From contig NC_071387.1 of NCBI RefSeq assembly GCF_022682495.2, positions 197,076,143 to 197,140,142 on the forward strand: a stretch of DNA of 64,000 nt, written 5' to 3'. The notes beneath the pieces are model-generated. The model searched no databases. It had not been told where the DNA came from and saw only the letters and a list, made by a program, of their open reading frames with translations. The number at the start of each line of letters is the position of its first letter. Positions within the stretch are counted from its first letter, which is position 1. Made by a program: the position numbers and the translations under genes. Positions 12,701 to 22,830 of this stretch are shown piece after piece. The DNA comes from Desmodus rotundus. Lineage: Eukaryota; Chordata; Mammalia; Chiroptera; Phyllostomidae.

Positions 12701-12963
12701 TAAGAGAAATTGTGGAAACTCTGTCTCGAAGCAGCAGAAGCAAAGGAGATAGATTCAGGGTATATTTTGAAGGTAGAACCATCAGAATTTGCTAATGGGT
12801 TGGGTAGTTTATGGGAAATACAGGAGAGTCAAAGATACATCCTAGGCTTTTAGTGTCAGGAGCAAGAAGTGTTGACAAACCATTTGTGAGATGACAACAT
12901 GAGAGTAGGAAGTTCAGAGCAACATCAAGACTTTAATTTTAAACATGATTAATTTTAATTTTA

Positions 12964-12987
12964 ATCTCTTAATTTTAATTAAGAGAT
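12964..12987. repeat. Perfect 11-bp inverted repeat
   Basis: Arms 'atctcttaatt' and 'aattaagagat' are separated by 2 bases. They lie in a longer run of 'ttaatttta' words (12935-12985). Probably a by-product of the AT-rich simple sequence rather than a functional hairpin. Confidence 0.6.
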
Positions 12988-13760
12988 GTTTATTAAGCAT
13001 CCAAATGAATCTTTTGGATAGTTAGCTTTCTATAAGCCTGGAACTTGGAGAGTGGTTTGGCCATGAGATACAGTTTTGGGATGTTTGCATGTAGATAGAA
13101 TTTACATTCATGACATACGATGATACAATTTAGAGAGTGCGTACAGATAGAAGTTCAAAAACCAAGCCCTAGAGCATTCTAAGGATGAAAGGCTAGAGAG
13201 GAGAGGCAAGACCAGAAAAGGGCATCCAGCAAAAACAGATGAGGAGATGAGCGAAGAACTAGAATAGAATAATGCTCTAGGGCCCAAGTGAAGGGATTAT
13301 TTCAGGAAAAAGAGGCTGATCCGGTGCTCCAAATTCAGACAAGTGAATGACTAGCATGGGGACAGGGATTAGCCTCAATTAGCCTGGATTAGATACAATG
13401 TGGCGGTTTTCAGATTATTGGTGACTTGCAAAAGTGGTTTCAATGGGATGGTAAAGACAAATGTCTGACTGAACTAAATCCAAAGGAAAATGAGAGGAGA
13501 AGACATAGAGAAGGGGAGTATAGATTACCCTTTGAGGGATTTATCTCCACAGAGAAGCAGAGAAATGGGAGCAGGTGATGGAGAGGGTTGGGGGCTGTTG
13601 AGATGACTGGGTTACTCTTATATTTAGTATAGAAATTATTACAGGATATTTGAGGGAAAAGGAACCATTGAATCAAGAGAAAATGGAAGAATTATTGGAG
13701 CAGAGTTTTGAGTAGGTGGGAGTAGATGACTCCTACATCCGTGTAGGCATCACTGATGAT

Positions 13761-14739
13761 GACTAGCATAGTTCATTCATCCAAGCTAATAATAAGGAAG
13801 ACAGTGTGTATGTGTTCAGATGCCTGATTGTAGAGAGATATGGTGATAACGCTTAACAAAGTTCTCTTCCCATTGTTTTAACTTTTCTCAGTAATCTAGA
13901 AAACAAAGCCATAAGTCAGCAATGAAAACAAGAAAATTGTTTTCAAGGAAAAATGAAGAGAAAAAAGTAAGTTGGAATGATCACCTAAGACAAAAATACT
14001 CAAAGTGCAGAATTTTTAGGACTGGACACTGGAAAAGAGAAGCTATCTGGGAAAGACCTCTGTACTTATGCAAAAGGGCCACCTGGAATTTTTCACTAAT
14101 ATCAATCCGCACATATGTAAAGTGAAATTCTATGATGATGAATGAATAATTTCCAGGGAAAGAACAATCATATTGGAGTCGTAAGCTGAAAAATTAGAAA
14201 AACAAACTAAAAGCCAATGGATCTTCAAATTCTCATTAACCATCATGAAGAAACCTTGTGAAATGCAAGATGGCTGCAGCTGAACCCGCAGGACGGCCTT
14301 GCCTTATTTGTAATCAGCCCAAGTGTAAAGGTCAGGCTAATTACAAAGGTTACCATAGATCACCTCTCAGGTACCTAAAAATGTTAAAAGGGTCAAACTT
14401 GCTTGTAAACAACCTAATTAAGTGCATGAACAAATTCCAAAACTCTTTAAAGGAAAACAACAAACTACAAACTCAGCAATATAAAGCACACAATAGCTAT
14501 AGACCAATAAAAAAACAGTTATGCAAAAAACAAAAAGTATGATCTCTAAACATCAGAGGAAAAAAAAACCCAGAGATCCAAAAATGACAGAGATAAGGGA
14601 CAAAGTCAGAGGAAACAAACATAAATAACAGATGAGACAAATAGAGAACAAAGACTACGATGGTATATTTAAACTCCAAAATATCAAGAATTACATTAAA
14701 ATTGAACAATCCTAATACATTAATTGAAAGGCAGATCTT
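13761..14739. other. Intergenic DNA, possibly part of an old L1
   Basis: A-rich plus strand from about 14420 onward resembles LINE coding-strand composition and leads directly into the VES SINE and the L1 beyond. The match is too diverged to assign firmly. An open frame at 14258-14542 has no recognisable domain. Confidence 0.35.
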
Positions 14740-14992
14740 GCCCTGGCCAGGTGGCTCAGTTGGTTGAAGCATCATCCCTTACTCCAAAAGACTGCAATTT
14801 TGATTCCTGGCCAGCGTACAAACCTAGGTTGCAGGTTTGATCCCCATTCAGAACATGTACAGAGGTTAGCCAATCGATGTTTCTCTCACTCTCTCTCTTT
14901 CTCTGTCTCTCTCTCCCTCTCTCTCCCCCCTTCCCTTTCCTCTCTCTAAAATCAATAAACATATCCCTGGGTGAGGATTAAAAAGAAAAATA
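14740..14992 (+). mobile_element. VES SINE
   Basis: Begins 'gccctggccaggtggctcag' with the A-box 'ggctcagttggttg'. The B-box region is 'caattttgattcctgg'. A TC-rich stretch (14883-14945) follows, then 'aatcaataaacatatccctg' and an A-rich tail. It sits immediately before recognisable L1 ORF2 sequence and probably inserted into that L1. Confidence 0.9.
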
Positions 14993-15428
14993 AAGCTAGG
15001 GCTTGTTGGATTGGGGAAAAGCAAGTTGGAACTACTTGCTTTCTACAAAGAAACACTTAAAAAAAAAGAGTTAAATAAAAAAAATATGTCATGAACACAC
15101 TAATCAAAACAATGAATGGTGAGATAAACAACAGATAGTGGACTTCAGGTCAAGGAATAATAACAGGAATAAACAGGGACAGTTCATAAAGATAAGCAGG
15201 TCAATTCTGGCAGAAGACAATGCAATTCCTAAATGTTCAAAATGCATGCTGCCCAACCTGACAGAACTGACGAGAAATAGACAAGCCTTCAGTCTAGTGG
15301 GAGCGGGTAACAGTCCTCTCAGCAGCTAGTGCCGATAGAATGAGAAGACAAGATTAAGCAAGGAGAGAGGAAACATAAACTACACCATCAGCCACCAGAG
15401 CATAATTGACCTTAGAGAAACACCAACC

Positions 15429-15877
15429 ACTATGGAGGTGGCACAGTGTCCCCCCTGAAACCCTTGTCTTCCTGGAACCTCTGAATGTGAACATATTTGG
15501 AATAAGAGTCTTAGCAGATTAAGGTAAGAATCTTTAGCTGAGATTATCCTGGATCAGGGTGGACCTAAATGCTATGTATGACACTGTCCTTATAAGACTG
15601 AAAGGAGAAAAATACAGCGATGAAGATGATGTTACGACACAAGCGTACAGTGGAAAATGCTTCTACAACCCACGGAACACCAGAGGTTGTTAGCAACCAC
15701 CAAGAACTAGGAGAGAGGCATGGGGTGGATTCCCTGCCAGAGCCTCCAGAAGGAACAAGCCCTCCAAATTCTTGATTTCAGACTTCTGGCCTCCCGAATG
15801 GTGAGAGAATGAATTTCTATGGCTTGAAGCCATTCAGTTTGTGATAGTTTGTTACAACAGCCCTAAGAAACGAATAC
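15429..15877 (+). mobile_element. MLT1D-like solo LTR (ERVL-MaLR)
   Basis: Order of motifs: 'cagtgtcccccctgaaac', 'ctgaatgtgaacatatttgg', 'gagtcttagcagattaagg', 'actgtccttataagactg', 'gacttctggcctcccgaat', 'cagtttgtgatagtttgtta' and 'agccctaagaaacgaatac'. This is the full length of an MLT1D-like LTR. L1 ORF2 text stops just before it and resumes just after it, so the LTR inserted into the L1. No internal region remains. Confidence 0.85.
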
Positions 15878-15969
15878 ACTCAGCCAATGATGGTGTCATA
15901 CACATTCTTTCCAAGTTAACATGTACCCTTCACCAAAATTGAAAACCCTTGATAACTCCAAAGGTATTT

Positions 15970-16166
15970 CTGGAGTGTCCAAACTTCTGGCACTTCTGGG
16001 ACACAGTGTAAGAACAATTGTTCTAGGTCACATATTAAATACACTGCAACATGTAAGCACAAAAACATCTCATAATGTTTTAAGTAAATTTATGATTCTG
16101 TGCTGGGACGCATTCATAGCCATCCTGGGCTGCACGCAGCCCGTGGGCCATGGGTTGGACACTCTG
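15970..16166. mobile_element. Short hAT-like MITE
   Basis: Ends 'ctggagtgtccaaac' and, in reverse complement, 'cagagtgtccaaccc' form imperfect terminal inverted repeats of about 15 bp. The interior near the right end has 'ctgcacgcagcccgtggg', a GC-rich subterminal block seen in non-autonomous hAT elements. No clear 8-bp duplication is visible, so limits may be a few bases off. It lies within L1 ORF2 sequence. Confidence 0.6.
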
Positions 16167-16601
16167 AATCTGCCCAGACTTCCACAAAGTTAATAGAAAC
16201 TGACTACGGAGAGATATTTTGAAATTTTACAAATATCTTGAAATTAAACAGAAAACTCTTAAATAAATCTTAGGTCAAAGAAGATATCACAGGGTAAATT
16301 AGAAAACCCCTTGAACTGAGTGCAAATTAAAACACAACTAACATCTGTGAAGGTACTTACAACAGTAATTAGAGTTACATGTTTTGTTTTCAATGCTTCT
16401 ATCAGAAAAGAAGATCTGAAATCAGTTACTTAAAAATCCATTATAAGAAGCTGGGAGACTATGAGCAAATTAAATTTGAATGAGCAGAAAAGAAAAGAAA
16501 TTAAAAAAACAAGAGAAAATGAAATAGAAAACACAAAGAGAAAATATAGGTAATATATTAATTAAACCAAAATGTGGTTCTCTAAAAAGAATAAAAACAC
16601 T

Positions 16602-16730
16602 TACAGGGTAGACAAAAGTAGGTTTACAGCTGTGAGTACGTGAAGCACAGAGTTTATTCTCCTATTATTATTTATTAATTGTTGTATTCTTTATTGGTAT
16701 TACAGTTGTAAACTTTTATACCTCCAATTA
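16602..16730. mobile_element. Mariner MITE copy A
   Basis: Starts TA then 'cagggtagacaaaagtaggt' with 'ttacagctgtgagtacgtg'. The right part has 'tacagttgtaaac', the inverted copy of the left arm, but its last 20 bases have drifted. It ends at TA (16729-16730). It closely resembles the copy at 17657. It interrupts the old L1 at the position of its 'ggttctct' motif. Confidence 0.75.
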
Positions 16731-17290
16731 GAGTCATCAAGGAAAAACAACAGGAACACATAAGTTACTAACATCAAGAGTAGAAGAGATTCAAAGACCC
16801 TCCAGACATGACCAGGAGAACAAAGGAATATTATAAACAATTAATGCCAATACCTTCAACAATCTACACGAAATTGACAAACTACATGCAAGATACAAAT
16901 GACCAAAACTAACTTAAATAACACAGAAAATCAGAATGGCTGTCTAACTTATCAACAAAATTGATTTGGTAATGAAATACTGTATGCAAAGAAAATCGGA
17001 GACATGTATGAGTTTTACAAAACATTGTTAAAAAGAAATAATATAACGCCTACACAAACTCTTACCTCTACCCATAAATAAACATAGTGTAGTCCAATCA
17101 TGAAACTGCTCAGCAATCCAAAAAGACCAAACTGCTAATCATGCAGAAAGGTGGCCCCATCTAAAGGCGTCACATCTTTCATTGTGTGAATGAAAGAAGC
17201 CAGACTCAGAGAGCATACATCACAAGATTTTATCCATGAAACTCTAGGAATGAGATAGAAGAAGTAGAACTTGACAATTAGCAATTAAAC

Positions 17291-17656
17291 CTAAACTGTA
17301 AAATTCTATGAATTGATAGTTTTATTAATTTTCCATCTACTTAAATTTTATTTCTTTATTTCTTTATATCTTTTTTCTCTATTTCTTTACATTAAAATAT
17401 CCCTACTATTCTTGTAACGCTATTCCATTTCCAATTAGCGATTGCCTTTTTCTCTCTCTTATATAAGTCCTTAACTATAGGAATTGGCCTGTTTTTAATA
17501 AATTAAATCATTGTTGCATACATGGATAAAAGTATTGGTATTTTGGTATAATTGTAATTATTTGGTAATAATGAAAAATTTTGGATCAAAAAATAAATTG
17601 TTTTTTGGTTTAATTAAACATAAACTTAGATTTTAATTCCATATCCTTATACTATG
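17291..17656. other. AT-rich intergenic DNA
   Basis: T-rich and A-rich runs between the L1 remnant and the second mariner MITE. Nothing recognisable. Confidence 0.5.
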
Positions 17657-17798
17657 TACAGGGTGGGCAAAAGTGGCTTTAAAGTTATTTGTATGTAAAC
17701 TAATATAATAATAAATAAATAATACAAGAATAAACAATATAAGAATAAGCTGTGTTTTGCATACTCACAACTGTAAACCTACTTTTGCCTCACCCTTA
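17657..17798. mobile_element. Mariner MITE copy B
   Basis: Left end TA plus 'cagggtgggcaaaagtggct'; right end 'gtaaacctacttttgcctca' running into 'cacccttta'-like text with TA. The two ends pair as inverted repeats over about 25 bases, giving a short TA-flanked element with no coding capacity. The interior is AT-rich ('aataataaataaataata'). Confidence 0.8.
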
Positions 17799-18670
17799 TA
17801 TATATTTGTATCTGTGAAACAGAGATATAATTACTTCATTTTTAAAAAATTAGGCAAAGCTTTTCCCTACAAATTATTATGTCCATTTGCATTTATTTTT
17901 CTATAACATGTTTGCTTATATGATACCCACATTTGAGAAAATTACATATGACTTCTATACTGTAATAAGATAATCCATTTTTCCTTTGAACATTTTTTTC
18001 TAATAGCACCTAAGTAAGAATACAGAGAGATATTTAAATTGTATTTAAGTTTGTTTAATGAACACAAATTTAAATGCTTTAATCATTTTTCACAACTCTT
18101 CAACAGGACTTGTGGTTGAAAGTAAATGTTGGCACTGAGTTTTGGTCCATTTAGGTCTCTTATTAAATATAGAAGAAATTACAAAAATCTTTCTTATTTA
18201 GACATGAGTTCAGCTGTATTCATTCCTACATCTAGAGATGCTGAAATTTTCTTCCTCAATAGGTTTTCTACTCATTTTTCACATTGATTGTCTCCAGACC
18301 CAGACAGAATTAGAAGTTATGGAGTTTCACCTGTACATACACTTTTAAACAATGTATCCAAGTTTTGCTGAGCTTTTGAAAGCATGTTGAAGGTTTATTT
18401 TGTGTTCAGGGCAAAGGTTGACTTCTTTCTTATTACAAACTATTTTTCTACCTCAATCTTTTCATGAAACAAGAGGCAGAAAATCCCTTCAGAAAGTCGT
18501 GGCCTTGCAGGGGTATAGAATAACAAATCAAACAGGTAGGCCCGAGGAAAAATAAAAGCTAATAGCAAGTGACCTTATTTGCATGCACATGCTATCAAAC
18601 AATACTCTTCTAGGTGTGATGGCTCAGTGGAAACATGATTTTTCCTTTAAATCCTGAGAGCGTATTCTTG
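17799..18670. other. Intergenic DNA, no feature recognised
   Basis: AT-rich; no gene or clear repeat. An octamer 'atttgcat' at 18577-18584 is noted but is expected by chance. Confidence 0.45.
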
Positions 18671-18674
18671 CTAC

Positions 18675-19402
18675 TGTTATGGATGGGGAGAGTGAAAGGC
18701 CCAAGTCAGGGGGCCCCTCCCCCTCCTCAGTTCTTGTCTTACCTGCAAGAGACAAGCAATGAAACAGCAAGTTTATTTATGAAACACATACAAGCACAGA
18801 GCTGAAAGCAGGCACCCAGGCAGCCCAAATGCCCCACATATAGAAGAAAGAAACTTGTTAGTAAGTTTGTTAGTAAGTTAATTAGTTTGTTCTATACACT
18901 TGAGTGGAGGCTACAAGTGGGCTCTAAGCTATTTAAGTGCCCCACTACTGGGGTTCAGGGGTTATATAACTTGGTCAGCTTTCAGGTTTCCCTCTTCCTC
19001 CCCTTCTAAATCCTGGGCTACCAAGGCTGTCTTTCTCAGTTAGTAAAAAGCTCTTTGTCTTGGTGAAAGTGTTGCAGATTCGCCCTTTCCCAGTGCAGCC
19101 CCCTCTTCCTCCTGCGCAACTCCCCCTTGTGTTCAGAACACCCGGGCCATCTTAGAAACATTGTTACAGAAGCCTCTTTTCTCAGCTCAGTCTCAGGGAC
19201 TCTCCCCTTCTCCTGCTATTTTGCTTGTAATGCTCGGGGCACCTGGCAATCTTATCAAATCGGGCTCAGGACTGCTGAGTCAACTGGTGAGAAGTTTCCT
19301 TTCGCTTCTAGCCTCCTATATTAAGTTCTTTGTTAGACTGTAATGCCGAAGGCCCTGCCTTTATTTTCCCTCTGGCCACTCATTCCTAACTGCTACCTAA
19401 CA
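18675..19402 (-). mobile_element. ERV1-like solo LTR, antisense
   Basis: Both ends read TGTTA(T/G)GG inward ('tgttatgg' at 18675; the reverse complement of the right end is 'tgttaggt'). The element is flanked by an exact 4-bp duplication 'ctac' (18671-18674 and 19403-19406). On the minus strand a TATA-like 'gttatataac' (18961-18970) precedes a poly-A signal (plus TTTATT 18772-18777), followed by a U5 of about 95 bases. The layout fits a class I (gammaretrovirus-like) LTR of 728 bp. No primer-binding site or gag/pol/env sequence adjoins it, so it is solo. Short open frames inside are incidental. Confidence 0.85.
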
Positions 19403-19443
19403 CTACTTTCCTTCTTAACCTCAACTGTTAGAAGGATCTTGAG

Positions 19444-20384
19444 TGTACTGGGGTGCAGAGGGTGGATTCCTTGATAATAAGGAACACCCCCACAATCCTG
19501 CCTACAGGCAGACACTGATGCACCACAGGAAGCTCTGGATATGAGGTCAGTAAGGGAACCCTGTGATCGGAGGAGGTCTGCACAGAGGTCTGCCCAGAGG
19601 TCTGCCCAAAAAAGACGGCAGCAGAGCTGACGGAGCTGCGGGGCCCTGCCAGGCCAAGCACAGACAGGGGAGAGGTGTTTGGAGCTGTCTGTGCCTGGGA
19701 ACACTGAGTTGCAGACTTCTGCTTCTCTGAAGGAGGTATGGAAAAACCACTCTCTTGGTACGGGGACTTTTGGTATGGGATTTTAGAGCTTGGTGAAAGG
19801 TCTTTCTCTCTGGGTTTTTGGCATTTGGACATTTCTGGGCTTCTGGCCCTGCTCACCGCATGGATGGGAGCCCTGGTGGGACCAGGAGGTGCAGGGCCCA
19901 CCACGGGCTTAGACACTCCCCCAGATGATGGGAGCCCACGCCTCCAGGGAGGCCCCAAGCAGGGGAGTGTGCCTCCCTGGACTCCACCCTCTGGGACAGT
20001 GTAACATGGCACGTGGCTTCCTGAACTGCTACATGGAAACTGAGAGCAGCGGGCCCCAGACCCTGCAGGAGAGAGCAGCTTCGAGAGGATGATGACTCTG
20101 AAACCCATGCATGCACCTTCCAGGGAGGATGGAGACCTGTTTGTGTGACCCGTTGATGGACAGATAAGGACGTGGGGAACTTCTCAGCATGGTTTCGGCT
20201 TGTAGCCCTTTGGGAAGCAAGGGAAGTTCTGGGTATCGAGGGGGAGCAGGGCTCTGATCAGGAGTGCTCTTGGTCCCCCCAAGGTTGGAAACCTGTTAAT
20301 AAAAACCTGTTTCCTTACACACTAATTGTTGAGTCATGTAGATTGAAGGCACCAAGTGGACAAGCCCTGATTTGCACGGTTGCA
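19444..20384 (+). mobile_element. GC-rich LTR-like element, probable solo LTR
   Basis: Begins 'tgtactgggg', ends 'ttgcacggttgca', and is flanked by an exact 4-bp duplication 'tgag' (19440-19443 and 20385-20388). A poly-A signal AATAAA lies at 20299-20304, about 80 bases before the end, as in an LTR. No TATA box is clear. It is far richer in GC than its surroundings. A 226-codon ATG-initiated frame on the minus strand (20108-19428) is proline/serine-rich with no domain and is best explained by GC-rich composition. A long solo LTR is preferred; a processed non-coding retrocopy is unlikely because there is no poly-A tail. Confidence 0.65.
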
Positions 20385-20388
20385 TGAG

Positions 20389-21269
20389 CAAACACAGTAT
20401 ATATACTAAATGACAGAAGTATCTATGATTTACCTTGCTTATTCAAATATGCTTAAAATCATAATAATGGATGGCTTAAAATGTGGCAAACCCTGACCTC
20501 TACATTAGATGATAGAGAGACAATAGCCCAGGAAAACTATGACCGTCACTCTTCAGGATTCACAAGTACAAAGGTACATGATCAAGATTCATTGTGAATA
20601 ACACAAGCCTTTCCAAAGAGGACAAATATGCATATGATTTATACTTATTTAAAGCCATAATACCTAAAAAGTCAAAATAGAGAGAAATATAATGTCAAAG
20701 TAGAATATATTTCAATGCTTTGAGAATTTGCTTTTGTTACTTAATCCTCAAACATCATATGAATGCATAGTGGTACTTTCAGCCCATATATAGTTGACAT
20801 TCTTCTATATAGTATCTTTTAGTGCAGTTACATTTGGCCATACTTGTTTCTGTAACTGAAAATATCTCTCTAGGTTAACTGGGAAGACTGAAAAAGACAA
20901 TTCAAATGCAATGGGAATGCTACAAAGTGTAACCTGATATATCAATAGTTGTTGTAGATTAGATAATAAACTAGATACTGTGTAGGATTAACATATAATA
21001 GTAATATCTTATACTTGTCCTCAAAGATAAATAGAAAAAATATATAAAAAGTAGTATATTATCTTTAACTTCCAGGTAGCCTTTCACATAAAAATAATTG
21101 GAGACAGCCTAGGATAAAGACCATGCCTGCTAAGAAAGTAGCAATTAAACTGGATACTGGGCTTTGAAGAAGAATGGAGAACTTGTAGTATATTCTTCAG
21201 AATTTTTTTTCATTATTCAACTCATATATGATGCATGCCTACAATGAACCAGAGACATTTTTAATAGTA
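20389..21269. other. AT-rich intergenic DNA
   Basis: No gene or clear repeat recognised. AT-rich with several 'tatata' words. Confidence 0.45.
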
Positions 21270-21282
21270 GCAAATCTTCAAC
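21270..21282. repeat. 13-bp target-site duplication, left copy
   Basis: 'gcaaatcttcaac' is repeated exactly at 21541-21553 and brackets the L1 fragment between them. Confidence 0.85.
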
Positions 21283-21540
21283 TTTGTTTCAATTACAGTT
21301 TACATTCAGTATTATTCTGTATTTTCAGGTGTACAGCACAGTGGTTACACAATCATGTCCTTTCCAAGTGGTCCCCCTGATATTTCAAGTATCACCTGGC
21401 CCTGTACATAGTTATTACAATATTACCGACTATATTCCTTCTGCTGTAATTTACATCTATTTCCATTTTTTTTGTTTATTTTGTTCTTTAGGTTCCACGT
21501 ATAAGTGACATCATATGATATTTATCTTTCTCAGACTTAT
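21283..21540 (-). mobile_element. 5'-truncated L1 3' UTR fragment
   Basis: Antisense L1 3' UTR: 'gtattttcaggtgtacagca', 'gttattacaatattaccgac', 'ttctgctgtaatttacatc', 'taggttccacgtataagtga' and 'catcatatgatatttatctt' occur in the expected order. It belongs to an older L1 type than the bat-specific tails elsewhere. An exact 13-bp duplication flanks it, showing target-primed insertion of a short 3' piece. Confidence 0.8.
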
Positions 21541-21553
21541 GCAAATCTTCAAC

Positions 21554-22615
21554 ATTTAAGAGCAGAGCTTACACAGCATTGAGTTTAGGTGATACTATGT
21601 TTAATCTAAAAGTGCATAGGATTTTAAAGTAATAAAAATAGTTTTAATTATAGCTTATAAAAATAACTCCAAAAAAATCTTAAAATTTGTTACAATATTG
21701 TTTCAATTGATTGCAAATATGTTTAGAAGATAAAGGGTCATTTTAAAGGACAACTTAAATTGGAAAAATATATTCTTAGATGAATTGAGAGCCATGCCGA
21801 AGATCCACAGACTGAAACAATGCAATGAAAATGTCACAAATCATTTAGACATGCCTTGTTTCCGTTTTCTATCGATTAAGATAATTACCAGTATTCAGCA
21901 TCTCATTCATTTAGTAGGAGGCTTAAGTAGTCAGACCTATTAATAATTTCTGATTTGAAGATAAACTTGCTCATCCCAGTAAGTATGAAATTATATTTAT
22001 ATATATATAGCCAGGAATTAATTAGCCTGATTACTATTTTCTGAAGTATATTCATAGGAATCCTAGTCCAAAGAAACGTTCCTACAGTCAAAATAAATTC
22101 CAAGCCGTGGGCCCGGATGTGCAAAGGCTGCAGTTTTCTGTACTTTGATAAGCAGAATTCTAACTTGAGTCTCCATTCCAGCTGATTATAAAAATACAGT
22201 TTCAATCACTGTAGAACCCCGGGATGCAGGAGGCATCTTGTTTGGGCTGTCACTGTCTACCAAAGGTGGCATCTTCTGAAGTGTCCTTTTTCTTTCTAAC
22301 ATTTGGTGATGCGGCCAGGCAGGCCACGCCCACACTGCCTCCTCACGCCCTGGCCAGGGCTGCCGCTCTCAGTGCTGGGTCCCCACTGGTTTTAGTCATA
22401 TGAAGAACCTTCTTCTGCTGACTTTTGTGGTTTTTACTTCTCACCTCTCTCTGTTTCCCCTTTGATACTTTCTCCTCTCTATCCAGTTCTGCAAAACAAG
22501 TGTTAGTGAGTTTCCAAAGAGTATACATAATCATATTGGTTGTCATAAAATTAAGAATCCAACCCCTTTTCAAGTTGGTGTTCTGCAAACTTACTACAAA
22601 ACACGTAAGAAACAA
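21554..22615. other. Intergenic DNA, no feature recognised
   Basis: AT-rich, then a GC-richer stretch at about 22290-22400 with no recognisable identity. Confidence 0.45.
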
Positions 22616-22830
22616 GCCCCAGCCAAGTGGTTCAGCTGGTTGGAGCATCGTCCCGTGCACTGAAAGGTCACGGGATCGATTCCCAGTTGGGGCATCTGCC
22701 TAGGTTGTGGGTTCAATCCCCAGTCTGGGCAGGTGCAGGAGGCAGCCCATCAATGTTTCCCTTTCACATCAATGGGTGTGCCTCGCTCTCCTTGCACCTC
22801 TCTCTTGAATGAGATTAAGGAAATTAAAAA
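22616..22830 (+). mobile_element. VES SINE
   Basis: Starts 'gccccagccaagtggttcag'; A-box 'gttcagctggttgg', B-box 'gggatcgattcccag', 'gtgggttcaatccccagtc', then 'ggaggcagcccatcaatgtt'. The tail is short and diverged. Confidence 0.9.

Larger units (their letters stand above)
11830..13760 (+). repeat. Old G/A-rich interspersed repeat, family not named
   Basis: Purine-rich text on both sides of the LTR at 12122-12700 reads as one ancient repeat: 'ggcttctactctgaagaag' before the LTR, and 'gattcagggtatattttgaa', 'gtagaaccatcagaatttgc' and 'gaagcagagaaatgggagc' after it. I recall this phrase order from a widespread mammalian repeat but cannot name the family with confidence. No coding frame of note. 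A chance purine-rich bias is the alternative. Confidence 0.4.
14993..17290 (+). mobile_element. Ancient L1 ORF2, degraded and interrupted
   Basis: ORF2-like text can be followed in order: 'gtggacttcaggtcaagga' (about 15138), 'ataagcaggtcaattctgg' (about 15190), 'aatagacaagccttcagtc' (about 15275), then after the LTR 'atacacattctttccaag', 'ggtcaaagaagatatcacag' (about 16273), 'accaaaatgtggttctct' (about 16566) and 'tacacaaactctt' (about 17055). Text like an L1 3' UTR ('atccatgaaactctagg') occurs near 17230-17255. Many stops and indels: long dead. It is split by an MLT1-type LTR, a hAT MITE and a mariner MITE, and preceded by a VES SINE. Confidence 0.75.

Noticed and set aside
12964..12987. Hairpin as a terminator or small RNA
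   Set aside because: It is part of a run of TTAATTTTA words; perfect pairing arises readily there and nothing around it suggests a transcript.
19428..20108. 226-codon ATG-initiated open frame on the minus strand
   Set aside because: It lies inside a GC-rich LTR-like element, is Pro/Ser-rich and low in recognisable motifs, and is antisense to the element. GC-rich sequence has few stops, so the length is not compelling.
22616..22700. tRNA gene from A- and B-box matches
   Set aside because: The boxes belong to a VES SINE body with its TC-rich 3' part and tail; the same holds for 5837, 14740, 41094 and 56508.
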